Source: an uncultured Bacteroides sp. (GTDB taxonomy: Bacteria; Bacteroidota; Bacteroidia; Bacteroidales; Bacteroidaceae). From it: a stretch of 64,000 nt of DNA. Each line of letters starts with the position of its first letter. The first letter of the stretch is position 1. Where the stretch lies: contig NZ_OY782855.1 in NCBI RefSeq assembly GCF_963678425.1, positions 1,302,001-1,366,000 on the forward strand, in the 5' to 3' direction. The translations under genes and the position numbers were made by a program. This document shows, piece by piece, positions 53,617 to 61,296 of this stretch. A model generated the notes under the pieces. That model saw only the letters and a list, made by a program, of their open reading frames with translations, ran no database searches and had not been told where the DNA came from.

Positions 53617-53637
53617 AATCGATATTGCCTATCGATT
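53617..53637. promoter_or_regulatory. LysR-type operator
   Basis: AATCGATA ttgcc TATCGATT is a perfect 8-bp inverted repeat with a 5-bp spacer and contains T-N11-A. It lies midway between the divergent transporter and LysR genes, the usual position for a LysR recognition site. Confidence 0.65.
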
Positions 53638-53703
53638 GTATTTACCAATTGAGCTATAGATAAAATACTACTATTTAGAATATAGGTATTAGAAGAAATA
53701 GTT

Positions 53704-53711
53704 TATATTTG
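53704..53711 (+). promoter_or_regulatory. -7 box of the LysR gene
   Basis: TATATTTG followed by C, 19 bases before the ATG, so the leader would be only a few bases long. Confidence 0.5.
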
Positions 53712-53729
53712 CGGAAAAATCACCCATAA

Positions 53730-54608
53730 ATGGAGATAAGGCAGTTAAAGTACTTTATAAAATCGGCTGAATTACTAAACTTTACCGAGGCAGCAAAGGC
53801 ATCGAGTATTGCGGAAAGCACGCTTTCTCAACAAATAAAGCAGCTGGAAACAGAGCTGAATATATTGCTTTTCAAGCGGGTAAAGAAACACATAGAACTA
53901 ACGGAAGCGGGTGAAATGTTGTTGCCTTACGCACGTAGAACTGTGGCGGATTCAGAGGATGCAGCACAACGGATGAACGATTTACAAAACCTGCACACGG
54001 GTACGCTACGGATTGGTGGAACATTCAGCCTCTGTTCACTACTTACAGACACGCTGCTGAAATTCTCGCAAAAATATCCCAATATAAAAGTCACGGTAGA
54101 ATGCCAGACTGCCAACAAACTGTTGAAACATTTAAAAGAACATAAACTAGATTTGGCACTCTGCTTTGAATCGCCTCTGTCAATAGAATCCATAGAAAGC
54201 GAGTATCTGTTTGACTCGCCGCTATGCGTGATACTGCACCGACATCATTCACTGGCGGCAATGAAGGAAATACCACTGCAAATGTTACGTAATTATCCAC
54301 TGGCACTTACAACCAAAGAGATGCACGCACGGGCTATCCTGGATAATTACCTGGTAATGAACAAACAGAAGCTGGAACCGCAGATGGAACTGAACGATAT
54401 TAATATTCTGTTCCAACTCATCAAGACCAAACACTGGACTTCCCTCCTACCAATGTCAACCATTATAAACGAGAAAGAACTGAAGGCAGTGCCACTGGCA
54501 GAAAAGGAATTGAAAATGCAGGCTGCCTTAATGTGGCTAAAAGATAATTACCAGAAAAAAGCTGTAACGGAGTTCACACAGATGCTATTGAAAAAGCTGA
54601 AAGGATAA
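53730..54608 (+). CDS. LysR-family transcriptional regulator
   Basis: 292 residues. The N-terminal winged helix is textbook LysR: MEIRQLKYFIKSAELLNFTE, AAKASSIAESTLSQQIKQLE, then LFKRVKKHIELTEAGE. The effector domain follows (TLRIGGTFSLCSLLTDTLLK, FDSPLCVILHRHHSLAAMKE). It is divergently arranged with the symporter-like gene around a palindromic operator, which suggests it controls that gene in response to the transported compound. Confidence 0.93.
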   Translation: MEIRQLKYFIKSAELLNFTEAAKASSIAESTLSQQIKQLETELNILLFKRVKKHIELTEAGEMLLPYARRTVADSEDAAQRMNDLQNLHTGTLRIGGTFSLCSLLTDTLLKFSQKYPNIKVTVECQTANKLLKHLKEHKLDLALCFESPLSIESIESEYLFDSPLCVILHRHHSLAAMKEIPLQMLRNYPLALTTKEMHARAILDNYLVMNKQKLEPQMELNDINILFQLIKTKHWTSLLPMSTIINEKELKAVPLAEKELKMQAALMWLKDNYQKKAVTEFTQMLLKKLKG

Positions 54609-54696
54609 ACACACCCACTCTCACTTTTGTTTAAGAATCCTTTTTTAAAAATCAAACTAATAAAAATGGTTTTTAAGAAAAACGATATTAAACTAT

Positions 54697-54704
54697 TATA
54701 TTTG
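54697..54704 (+). promoter_or_regulatory. -7 box of the AraC gene at 54728
   Basis: TATATTTG. The GTG at 54704 overlaps the last base of this box and so cannot be the start codon. Confidence 0.5.
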
Positions 54705-54727
54705 TGCCCAATTTAAAACATGCTATT

Positions 54728-55558
54728 ATGGGTAGTTGCTCAGACGTCATCACATATAACTATATGGATATGTTTTTTTGTTGTCATGTTGATAACGCCA
54801 AGTTGTGCGAAAATATGATAACCAATCATACGCTAGTCTATATATGCTCTGGTGAAATGATATTGCAAACAAAAGACAAACAAGTAGTTTTTAAAAAAGG
54901 GGATTCTGTTTTTTTAAAGCGTAATCATCTTATACAAAAAACAAAAAAACCGAGTAGCAACGGCGAGCCTTTTAAAGGGCTTTTTCTTGAGTTAAGAATG
55001 TCATTTCTAAAATCTATTGCGACAGATCCTTCATTCAAAATTCCAGTTACAAGTTCTTCCATACCAGATAATACCCTTCATGTAATGCTGCCAAAGCATC
55101 CGTTTCTCGACGGATTATTTCTATCTCTGGAACAATACTTTAAAGTACAGCAATATCCATCTAAAGAATTGATGGATACCAAGCTAAAAGAAGCGGTTTC
55201 GGTTTTATTACAGCTAAAGCCCGAACTAGGAAAAGTATTATTTGATTTTATAGATAATTGGAAAATAGATTTGGCTGATTTTATGAATGCAAATTATAAA
55301 AGCGATTTATCTGTTGAAGAGTTTGCCCATTACACCGGCAGAAGCCTAACCTCATTTAAGCGCGATTTTGCAAGTTATTTTAATGAGACACCAAACAGAT
55401 GGCTTATAAAAAAGCGACTTGAAGAAGCTAAACACTTACTTGACGATAAAAAATACAAACCTTCAGATGTATATTTAAAAGTAGGTTTTAAAAATTTATC
55501 TCACTTCTCCACTGCGTTCAAGAAAGAATATGGATATCCTCCTTCCACGATTATTTAA
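54728..55558 (+). CDS. AraC-family transcriptional regulator
   Basis: 276 residues from the ATG at 54728 (MGSCSDVITYNYMDMFFCCH). The N-terminal part is a cupin-like sensor (VYICSGEMILQTKDKQVVFK, KGDSVFLKRNHLIQ). The C-terminal 100 residues hold the AraC domain: LSVEEFAHYTGRSLTSFKRD, then RWLIKKRLEEAKHLL, and SDVYLKVGFKNLSHFSTAFK. This group (ExsA-like, AraC_binding_2) is common in Bacteroidota. The iron alcohol dehydrogenase gene follows after about 100 bases with its own -7 box and may be its target. Confidence 0.88.
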   Translation: MGSCSDVITYNYMDMFFCCHVDNAKLCENMITNHTLVYICSGEMILQTKDKQVVFKKGDSVFLKRNHLIQKTKKPSSNGEPFKGLFLELRMSFLKSIATDPSFKIPVTSSSIPDNTLHVMLPKHPFLDGLFLSLEQYFKVQQYPSKELMDTKLKEAVSVLLQLKPELGKVLFDFIDNWKIDLADFMNANYKSDLSVEEFAHYTGRSLTSFKRDFASYFNETPNRWLIKKRLEEAKHLLDDKKYKPSDVYLKVGFKNLSHFSTAFKKEYGYPPSTII

Positions 55559-55625
55559 TTAGAAATGAACTTTTCAGAAAAGTTCAAAAGGACTTTTTAG
55601 AAAAACAAGAGCGTTGCATTACCTA

Positions 55626-55633
55626 TATCTTTG
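55626..55633 (+). promoter_or_regulatory. -7 box of the iron alcohol dehydrogenase gene
   Basis: TATCTTTG followed by C, 30 bases before the ATG. No -33 box; direct short repeats (AAAAGTTC, AAAGGACTTTTTAG) lie upstream at 55570-55600 and could bind the neighbouring AraC protein. Confidence 0.5.
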
Positions 55634-55662
55634 CATTGTAAAAATTATAAAATAATTAAGCG

Positions 55663-56829
55663 ATGCAAAATTCAATTTTTAATCAGTTCATTCCTACCAA
55701 ACTAATTTTGGGACAAGGTGCAATCCAAAAATTAGGAACAGAAAAACTTCCTGGTAAAAAAGCTCTTGTTGTTATCTCAAGTGGAACTTCCATGCGCAAA
55801 TTTGGCTATCTGGACAAAGTACTTAATGCGCTTTCATTGAATGGAGCCGAAGCAATTGTATATGACAAAGTTCTTCCTAATCCTATCAAGGAACACGTAA
55901 TGGAAGCTGCAGATATATGCAGACGCGAGCAATGCGATTTTGTTATTGGTTTAGGAGGTGGAAGTTCTATTGATTCAGCTAAATCCATTGCATTGATGGC
56001 TTGTAACGAAGGTGACTATTGGGACTACATTATTGGTGGAACAGGCAAAAGTAAAGAAGCTATCGGTGGTGCGCTACCTATTATTGCTATTCCTACAACA
56101 GCTGGCACAGGCACTGAAATAGACCCAACGACAGTAATTACACACAACAACGAAAAAATAGGTTATGCCATTCCTGCTCTTTTCCCGGTTTTAGCTATTG
56201 TTGACCCTGAATTGATGACCTCTGTGCCTTCACACTTAACTGCTTATCAAGGTTTTGATGCTTTCTTTCACGCAGCAGAAGGATATATTGCCAATATAGC
56301 CACACCAATAAGCGAACTCTATTCTTTAAAAAGTATTGGTCTTCTTTATAAATCGCTGCCAAAAGCAGTTGCCAACGGCAATGATATTGAGGCACGCACT
56401 GATGTTGCACTTGCAAGTACCCTCTCAGGTATGGTAGAGGCAACATCTCGCTGTACTTCGGAACACTCATTAGAACACGCAATCAGTGCATTCTATCCCG
56501 CATTACCTCATGGAGCTGGACTAATTGCTATTTCACTGGCTTATTTCTCTTCATTTATTAATGATGTGCCTGAACGTTTCATGAAAATGGCAGAGGCTAT
56601 GACTGGTGAAAAAAGTAATGATCCTAAAGACTTTATCCAACTGTTAGCTCCTATGCAGAAAGCTTGTGGCGTTTCTAACATTAAACTTTCTGAGTATGGA
56701 ATTACCGAAAACGACTTACCTAAATTTGTAAAAAATGCAAGAGAAACAATGGGAAGGTTATTTAGTTTTGACCCCAGACCATTGAGTGATGAAGATATTT
56801 TGGCTATTTATACAGATTCTTATAAGTAA
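55663..56829 (+). CDS. Iron-containing alcohol dehydrogenase
   Basis: 388 residues. The NAD(P) site is GLGGGSSIDSAKSIALMA near residue 98; metal ligands are in the region FDAFFHAAEGYIANIATPIS near 205 and CTSEHSLEHAISAFYPALPH GAG near 270. It resembles the AdhB/lactaldehyde-reductase/1,3-propanediol-dehydrogenase group rather than the YqhD-like enzyme at 49488. It reduces an aldehyde or oxidises an alcohol with NAD(P); the substrate is open. Confidence 0.92.
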   Translation: MQNSIFNQFIPTKLILGQGAIQKLGTEKLPGKKALVVISSGTSMRKFGYLDKVLNALSLNGAEAIVYDKVLPNPIKEHVMEAADICRREQCDFVIGLGGGSSIDSAKSIALMACNEGDYWDYIIGGTGKSKEAIGGALPIIAIPTTAGTGTEIDPTTVITHNNEKIGYAIPALFPVLAIVDPELMTSVPSHLTAYQGFDAFFHAAEGYIANIATPISELYSLKSIGLLYKSLPKAVANGNDIEARTDVALASTLSGMVEATSRCTSEHSLEHAISAFYPALPHGAGLIAISLAYFSSFINDVPERFMKMAEAMTGEKSNDPKDFIQLLAPMQKACGVSNIKLSEYGITENDLPKFVKNARETMGRLFSFDPRPLSDEDILAIYTDSYK

Positions 56830-56884
56830 TAAAATAATAGGGTTGCAGAATATTAGAATTTGAAAATAATATTTTACATACAAC

Positions 56885-56911
56885 GCTCTATAAACAGATT
56901 ATTTATAGAGC
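56885..56911. terminator. Bidirectional terminator
   Basis: GCTCTATAAA (56885-56894) / TTTATAGAGC (56902-56911), loop 7 bases, between convergent genes. Confidence 0.6.
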
Positions 56912-56987
56912 ATTGTATTGTATTCCATTCTATTCTAACTAAATGAATTTAAGAATCTATTATTACCAATAATAATGTATTTAGCCT

Positions 56988-57329
56988 TTAATAAAGCAGA
57001 TCAATATATTGGCAAATTTGTCTGAATACTGTTTCCGGCAAAGAATCACCAGTACGGTTCTGCAAAACAAACCGCTTACCATCTCCTTCAAAAACACCTT
57101 CGGACTTACTAAACTTTAGTTCGCCTTGCTTGAAAGTTCTTTCCTGAAGATTCTCAGAAGAATTCATTGACACGAAAAAAAGCTTTTCAACAGAGCCGCT
57201 AGCTTTGTCATAGAACATCCAATGATACTTCTGATCTTTAGGCAAATCAACTAAATCAGTGCGTTTTACTTCCGCTATAATAATCTCTTTGTTTTCCAAA
57301 AGGAACAATATTTTATATGCTGAATTCAT
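56988..57329 (-). CDS. Conserved hypothetical protein
   Basis: 113 residues from the ATG at 57329 (MNSAYKILFLLENKEIIIAE); the frame extends to 57386, but a -7 box lies there. No signal peptide or membrane segment. Alternating hydrophobic and charged stretches (WMFYDKASGSVEKLFFVSMN, QGELKFSKSEGVFEGDGKRF) suggest a small beta-rich cytoplasmic protein. Not recognised. Confidence 0.6.
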   Translation of the reverse strand: MNSAYKILFLLENKEIIIAEVKRTDLVDLPKDQKYHWMFYDKASGSVEKLFFVSMNSSENLQERTFKQGELKFSKSEGVFEGDGKRFVLQNRTGDSLPETVFRQICQYIDLLY

Positions 57330-57383
57330 TGTTTTTTGTTCGTTTCCATGTTCCAAATCAAGAACAATTAATAAATAAAACCT

Positions 57384-57391
57384 CAAATATA
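57384..57391 (-). promoter_or_regulatory. -7 box of the hypothetical gene 56988-57329
   Basis: TATATTTG on the minus strand; it overlaps the more distant ATG at 57386 and so favours the start at 57329. Confidence 0.45.
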
Positions 57392-57470
57392 GGAATAATT
57401 TTGTAGCATGCTATTATTCAATATCTGATAAAGCCTTATCTTTACAAGCAAAAAACAGGAGGAAAAAGTT

Positions 57471-57773
57471 ATGCTGAAACATGTAGTTATGTGGAAATTA
57501 GAAGAAGAAGCTGAAGGTAAAACAAAAGCAGAAAATGCTCTTTGGATGAAAGAACATCTGGAAGCTTTAGTAGGAATAGTACCTGAAATTAAATCTTTAG
57601 AGGTGGGCATTAATGTTTTGGACAGTGATATGGCTTATGATGCTGTTCTTATTTCTACGTTTGAAAACAAAGAAGCCCTTGCAGCCTACAAAATAAATCC
57701 AAAGCATGTAGAGGTAAGTTCTTATTGCAAGAAAATACGTAAAAGCAGGGTTGTTATCGATTTCTATATATAA
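57471..57773 (+). CDS. Dabb (stress-responsive alpha/beta-barrel) domain protein
   Basis: 100 residues, one Dabb domain: MLKHVVMWKLEEEAEGKTKA, LEALVGIVPEIKSLEVGINV, DAVLISTFENKEALAAYKIN, then HVEVSSYCKKI. These form dimeric barrels; the role is unknown, often linked with oxidative stress. It has a true Shine-Dalgarno sequence, AGGAGG, 9 bases before the ATG, which is exceptional in this window. A weak -7 box (TATCTTTA) lies about 35 bases upstream. Confidence 0.88.
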   Translation: MLKHVVMWKLEEEAEGKTKAENALWMKEHLEALVGIVPEIKSLEVGINVLDSDMAYDAVLISTFENKEALAAYKINPKHVEVSSYCKKIRKSRVVIDFYI

Positions 57774-57889
57774 TTAAAATCAGCTTTTTTTCAAGAAGTT
57801 GATTCTAAATATAGTTATTCTGGTATGTCTCAGAAGCAAAATTCTACCATTTGTGGTTGAATGTCTTCCTCCGGATAAAATTAAAGTTG

Positions 57890-57897
57890 TATCTTTG
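57890..57897 (+). promoter_or_regulatory. -7 box of the alpha-galactosidase gene
   Basis: TATCTTTG, 31 bases before the ATG. No -33 match at the expected distance. Confidence 0.5.
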
Positions 57898-57927
57898 GGC
57901 AAAGAAAATGTATAAACTTTATTTTTT

Positions 57928-59301
57928 ATGAGAAGCAAATTATTACTCTTTGCAACTGCTACTATGATGGCTGTTTCTGCGCTAAAATTATCAGCCCAAA
58001 CATCTTCGTTTAAAGAAGGGGAATTTAAACAGTGGGCACAAACTCCTCCCATGGGATGGAACAGCTGGGACTGTTACGGATCTACTGTAACTGAAAGCGA
58101 AGTTAAAGCCAATGCGGATTATATGGCCGCTAAGCTAAAAAGTTATGGATGGGAATATATTGTTGTTGATATTCGCTGGTTTATTGAAAACGATAAAGCC
58201 GGAGGATATAATGAAAAGGATCCTATTTATGTAATGGATCAGTATGGACGGTATTTACCGGCTCTAAATCGTTTTCCTTCAGCTAAAGATGGCAAAGGAT
58301 TCAAATATTTAGCTGATTATATTCATTCTAAGGGTTTAAAATTCGGTATCCACATTATGCGCGGTATTCCCAAAGAAGCTGTTGTCAAAAAGCTACCAAT
58401 AAAAGGAGCCAACGGTATTACTGCCGACCAGATTTATACTACCGATCTTCAATGCCAATGGTTGCATGATAACTATACTATTATGGCAGATAAACCGGGA
58501 GCTCAGGAATATTACAATTCAATTTTTGAACTCTATGCTTCGTGGGGAGTAGACTTTATCAAGATTGACGATTTATCACGTCCTTATCATCTAGGAGAAA
58601 TAAATCTTATCCGTAAAGCGATTGATCATTGCGGACGTCACATTGTATTAAGCACTTCACCGGGAGAAACGCCAATTGAAAATGCCGGACATGTCCGTAC
58701 TCATGCAAATATGTGGCGCATGGTTGACGACGTATGGGATACATGGCCTCACATTACTCATTTATTTGATATCTGCCAGAAGTGGTATCCATATATTGCT
58801 CCCGGAACATGGCCAGATTGTGATATGATTCCTTTGGGACGTATCTCTCTTCGTGGTGAAAGAGGTGCTGACCGTATGACTCGTTTATCTAAAGATGAAC
58901 AATATACACTGATGACTCTGTTTACAATCTTCCGTTCTCCTCTGATTTTTGGTGGTGATCTTCCTAGTAATGACTCATTTACATTGTCTTTACTCACAAA
59001 TAAGGAGGTATTGAAAATGCATCGTGAAGGCACAAAAGTTCGTCAACTTTATCAGAAAGACAAAAAAGTTGCTATTACATCCAGAAATTCCAAAACTGGT
59101 GAAGTTTATCTGGCTCTGTTCAACTTGTCGGATGACAAGACTCCTCAGAAAGTAAGTGTAAATCTTGCGGACCTGGGTATTAAAGGCAAATGTTTTGTAA
59201 CTGATATGTGGACAAGCAAGAACGTGGGAACTTTCTCCAAAGAATTCTCTAAATTACTCAACAGTCATGCCTGCGGTTTATATAAACTAAAAATTAAATA
59301 A
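57928..59301 (+). CDS. Exported GH27-family alpha-galactosidase-like glycoside hydrolase
   Basis: 457 residues. Signal peptide to about 23 (ALKLSAQ). The GH27 opening QTPPMGWNSWDCYGSTVTES is near residue 38; VDIRWF and GLKFGIHIMRGIP shape the active site; the nucleophile is probably D214 in FIKIDD, and the acid/base is D267 or D268 in WRMVDDVWDTW. A C-terminal beta-sandwich (about 355-457) completes the enzyme. It would release alpha-linked galactose, or a related sugar, in the periplasm. It stands alone with its own promoter and terminator. Confidence 0.9.
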   Translation: MRSKLLLFATATMMAVSALKLSAQTSSFKEGEFKQWAQTPPMGWNSWDCYGSTVTESEVKANADYMAAKLKSYGWEYIVVDIRWFIENDKAGGYNEKDPIYVMDQYGRYLPALNRFPSAKDGKGFKYLADYIHSKGLKFGIHIMRGIPKEAVVKKLPIKGANGITADQIYTTDLQCQWLHDNYTIMADKPGAQEYYNSIFELYASWGVDFIKIDDLSRPYHLGEINLIRKAIDHCGRHIVLSTSPGETPIENAGHVRTHANMWRMVDDVWDTWPHITHLFDICQKWYPYIAPGTWPDCDMIPLGRISLRGERGADRMTRLSKDEQYTLMTLFTIFRSPLIFGGDLPSNDSFTLSLLTNKEVLKMHREGTKVRQLYQKDKKVAITSRNSKTGEVYLALFNLSDDKTPQKVSVNLADLGIKGKCFVTDMWTSKNVGTFSKEFSKLLNSHACGLYKLKIK

Positions 59302-59312
59302 GAGCAAGGAGG

Positions 59313-59352
59313 CATTAGATAAGGCATTAAGATTTTAATGCCTTATCTAATG
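59313..59352. terminator. Terminator with perfect 18-bp stem
   Basis: CATTAGATAAGGCATTAA (59313-59330) / TTAATGCCTTATCTAATG (59335-59352), loop GATT. Follows the alpha-galactosidase stop by 11 bases. It lacks a T-run, but the stem is long and perfect. Confidence 0.75.
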
Positions 59353-59393
59353 AACAAAAAAACGGTTCTGTGAGTTACATCTACAGATAACTA

Positions 59394-59801
59394 ATGAACA
59401 GAATTATGAAACAAATTCCAACGGATCGGATCACAAATCCTCACATTACTGAGCTTATGGAGGATGAAATCTTTGTTTTTGGATCGAACCTTCAAGGAAT
59501 GCACCTTGGCGGAGCAGCACGTATAGCATGCCGGTGGGGAGCAATCATGGGACAAGGTGTAGGTTTACAAGGACAGACTTATGCCATACCAACAATGAGT
59601 GGATCAGTAGCATCCATCACTCCTTATGTTGATGAGTTTATTCGTTTTGCAACGTTGAATCCTAATATGCGTTTTTTAGTTACCGAGATAGGTTGTGGAA
59701 TAGCAGGCTACACTCCTGCCGACATTGCCCCACTGTTTCGTGAAGCTGTTTCTGTTGATAATATATGTCTGCCCGAAAGATTCTGGGAAGTAGTTTTGTA
59801 A
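59394..59801 (+). CDS. Macro-domain-like conserved protein
   Basis: 135 residues (an alternative ATG lies 4 codons in). The motifs EIFVFGSNLQGMHLGGAARI near residue 25, QTYAIPTMSGSV near 60 and FLVTEIGCGIAGYTPADIAP near 93 fit the small A1S_2505/macro-like proteins found in many bacteria and phages, which probably bind ADP-ribose or a nucleotide. No signal peptide. Function unproven. Confidence 0.7.
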   Translation: MNRIMKQIPTDRITNPHITELMEDEIFVFGSNLQGMHLGGAARIACRWGAIMGQGVGLQGQTYAIPTMSGSVASITPYVDEFIRFATLNPNMRFLVTEIGCGIAGYTPADIAPLFREAVSVDNICLPERFWEVVL

Positions 59802-59911
59802 CAAATCAAACAATCAAGATGTGCAATTATAAGATACAACTTATATTTGCACATCTCTTTTTTTAGGATAACAGATCTTTAGATCTATTTAGTTATCTCA
59901 TACTTAATATG

Positions 59912-60220
59912 TTATAGATGAAAGGGATCCTCCTCTACTCTCTTTTTGGGATAATCAGTACAATTGCTATCCATAACCTGCAATAGCGTTAATCCTCTCT
60001 TTTTAAAATAGAGATCTCCTTTTTCATCATCTTCAAACGGTATCTCTTCCCAAATCTTACCCAGATAATGCTTGTTGAGATCCTTATCTACAAAGAACTC
60101 AACTTCATCTTCTGATTCGTCGTTAACTCTTTCAAAATGAATATCATTGGGTGTCAATTTAACAAAGACGTTTTGATAGATGGTATCGTCAATGCATTCC
60201 CAGAATCTATATTTTGCCAT
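59912..60220 (-). CDS. Small acidic hypothetical protein
   Basis: 102 residues, strongly acidic in the middle (VNDESEDEVEFFVDKDLNKH, IPFEDDEKGDLYFKKRG). No signal peptide, membrane segment or known motif. A minus-strand -7-like box (TATCTTTG) sits far upstream at 60396-60403, which would give a leader of about 170 bases. Convergent with the macro-like gene. Confidence 0.55.
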   Translation of the reverse strand: MAKYRFWECIDDTIYQNVFVKLTPNDIHFERVNDESEDEVEFFVDKDLNKHYLGKIWEEIPFEDDEKGDLYFKKRGLTLLQVMDSNCTDYPKKRVEEDPFHL

Positions 60221-60495
60221 AGTAGTAAATATTAGTGGTTAAAAATTATAGAACCATTTATATCTCTATTCTACTATTGAAACGCATATTGTAGTATATT
60301 GTTCAGATTTCAGCCTCAAATTTACCACGTAATTCTCAACTGATTGATGGTTGTAGAACGAAACATCTGTATAATAACGAATTAACTATTAACGTCAAAG
60401 ATATTACGAACAAAACAGTTTTATATTTTGTTCACTATTAAGCATTACCAGAACTAAACAAACAATATTCCCCAATAAACCGGGCTCAAAAGCTA

Positions 60496-61296
60496 ATGAA
60501 ATCAAGTAAATCAAAAATATTCAATTTAGAAAAGTTTTATCTCGATTGCATAGATGCAGAAGGGAACTGCTTTATCCTTTATTGGGCAAGTCTTGAAATC
60601 TATTATTTAAAATTCTATTATTCCGGTTTGATATTCTCTGATTCAAAGAATGTTACCATTGAAAATTATTCGCTAAAAAGAACTCCCCAACCTCTGGTAA
60701 AAGAACTTCTGTCTATAGATAATCCGTTGCTACAGATAAAAGGAAGTTGGTTACGGAGAGATAAACCTATTCTGCTTTCACTGTTTAAAGATAAAAAAAA
60801 TTGCGAACTGATCTGGAATTGCCATCATCCAAAGGCATTGACCGAAATTGAATATAATAACATAACCTTTAAAGGATACGGTTATGCAGAAACACTTTCA
60901 TTACCTATAAAGCCATGGAATCTACCCATCAAAGAGCTTAAATGGGGACGTTTCTTATCTGATCATTATACAATAATCTGGATTCACTGGAAAGGAGAAA
61001 GCCCTCTGAACAGAATAATATGCAACGGAAAGGAATATAATGACGCCACCTTCTTAGTAGATAGAGTTATTTTCAATCAAGGTTGTTTTGTTTTATTGTT
61101 TCAGGATATCTCAACGTTAAGAACTGGAAGAATAAGCAATATATTAGCAAAATCGCACCTACTAAAAGTACTTGTGTGCAGTCGTATCTTGAACGGAAAT
61201 GAGACAAAATGGAAAGCTAAAACAGTCTTGGCTCTGAATGATAAAATTGTAGAAGATGGTTGGTCTTTATATGAAAAAGTAACATGGAAAAAATGA
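60496..61296 (+). CDS. Hypothetical protein, possibly lipocalin/CrtC-like
   Basis: 266 residues without a signal peptide. Repeated strands with aromatic residues (FILYWASLEIYYLKFYYSGL, KGYGYAETLSLPIKPWN, WGRFLSDHYTIIWIHWKGES) recall the lipocalin-like proteins related to carotenoid hydratase CrtC and AttH, where a G-x-GY-x-E motif is conserved. This resemblance is weak. The last 13 bases overlap the start of the next, membrane-bound fusion gene, so the two are translated together and may act on the same lipid. Confidence 0.6.
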   Translation: MKSSKSKIFNLEKFYLDCIDAEGNCFILYWASLEIYYLKFYYSGLIFSDSKNVTIENYSLKRTPQPLVKELLSIDNPLLQIKGSWLRRDKPILLSLFKDKKNCELIWNCHHPKALTEIEYNNITFKGYGYAETLSLPIKPWNLPIKELKWGRFLSDHYTIIWIHWKGESPLNRIICNGKEYNDATFLVDRVIFNQGCFVLLFQDISTLRTGRISNILAKSHLLKVLVCSRILNGNETKWKAKTVLALNDKIVEDGWSLYEKVTWKK

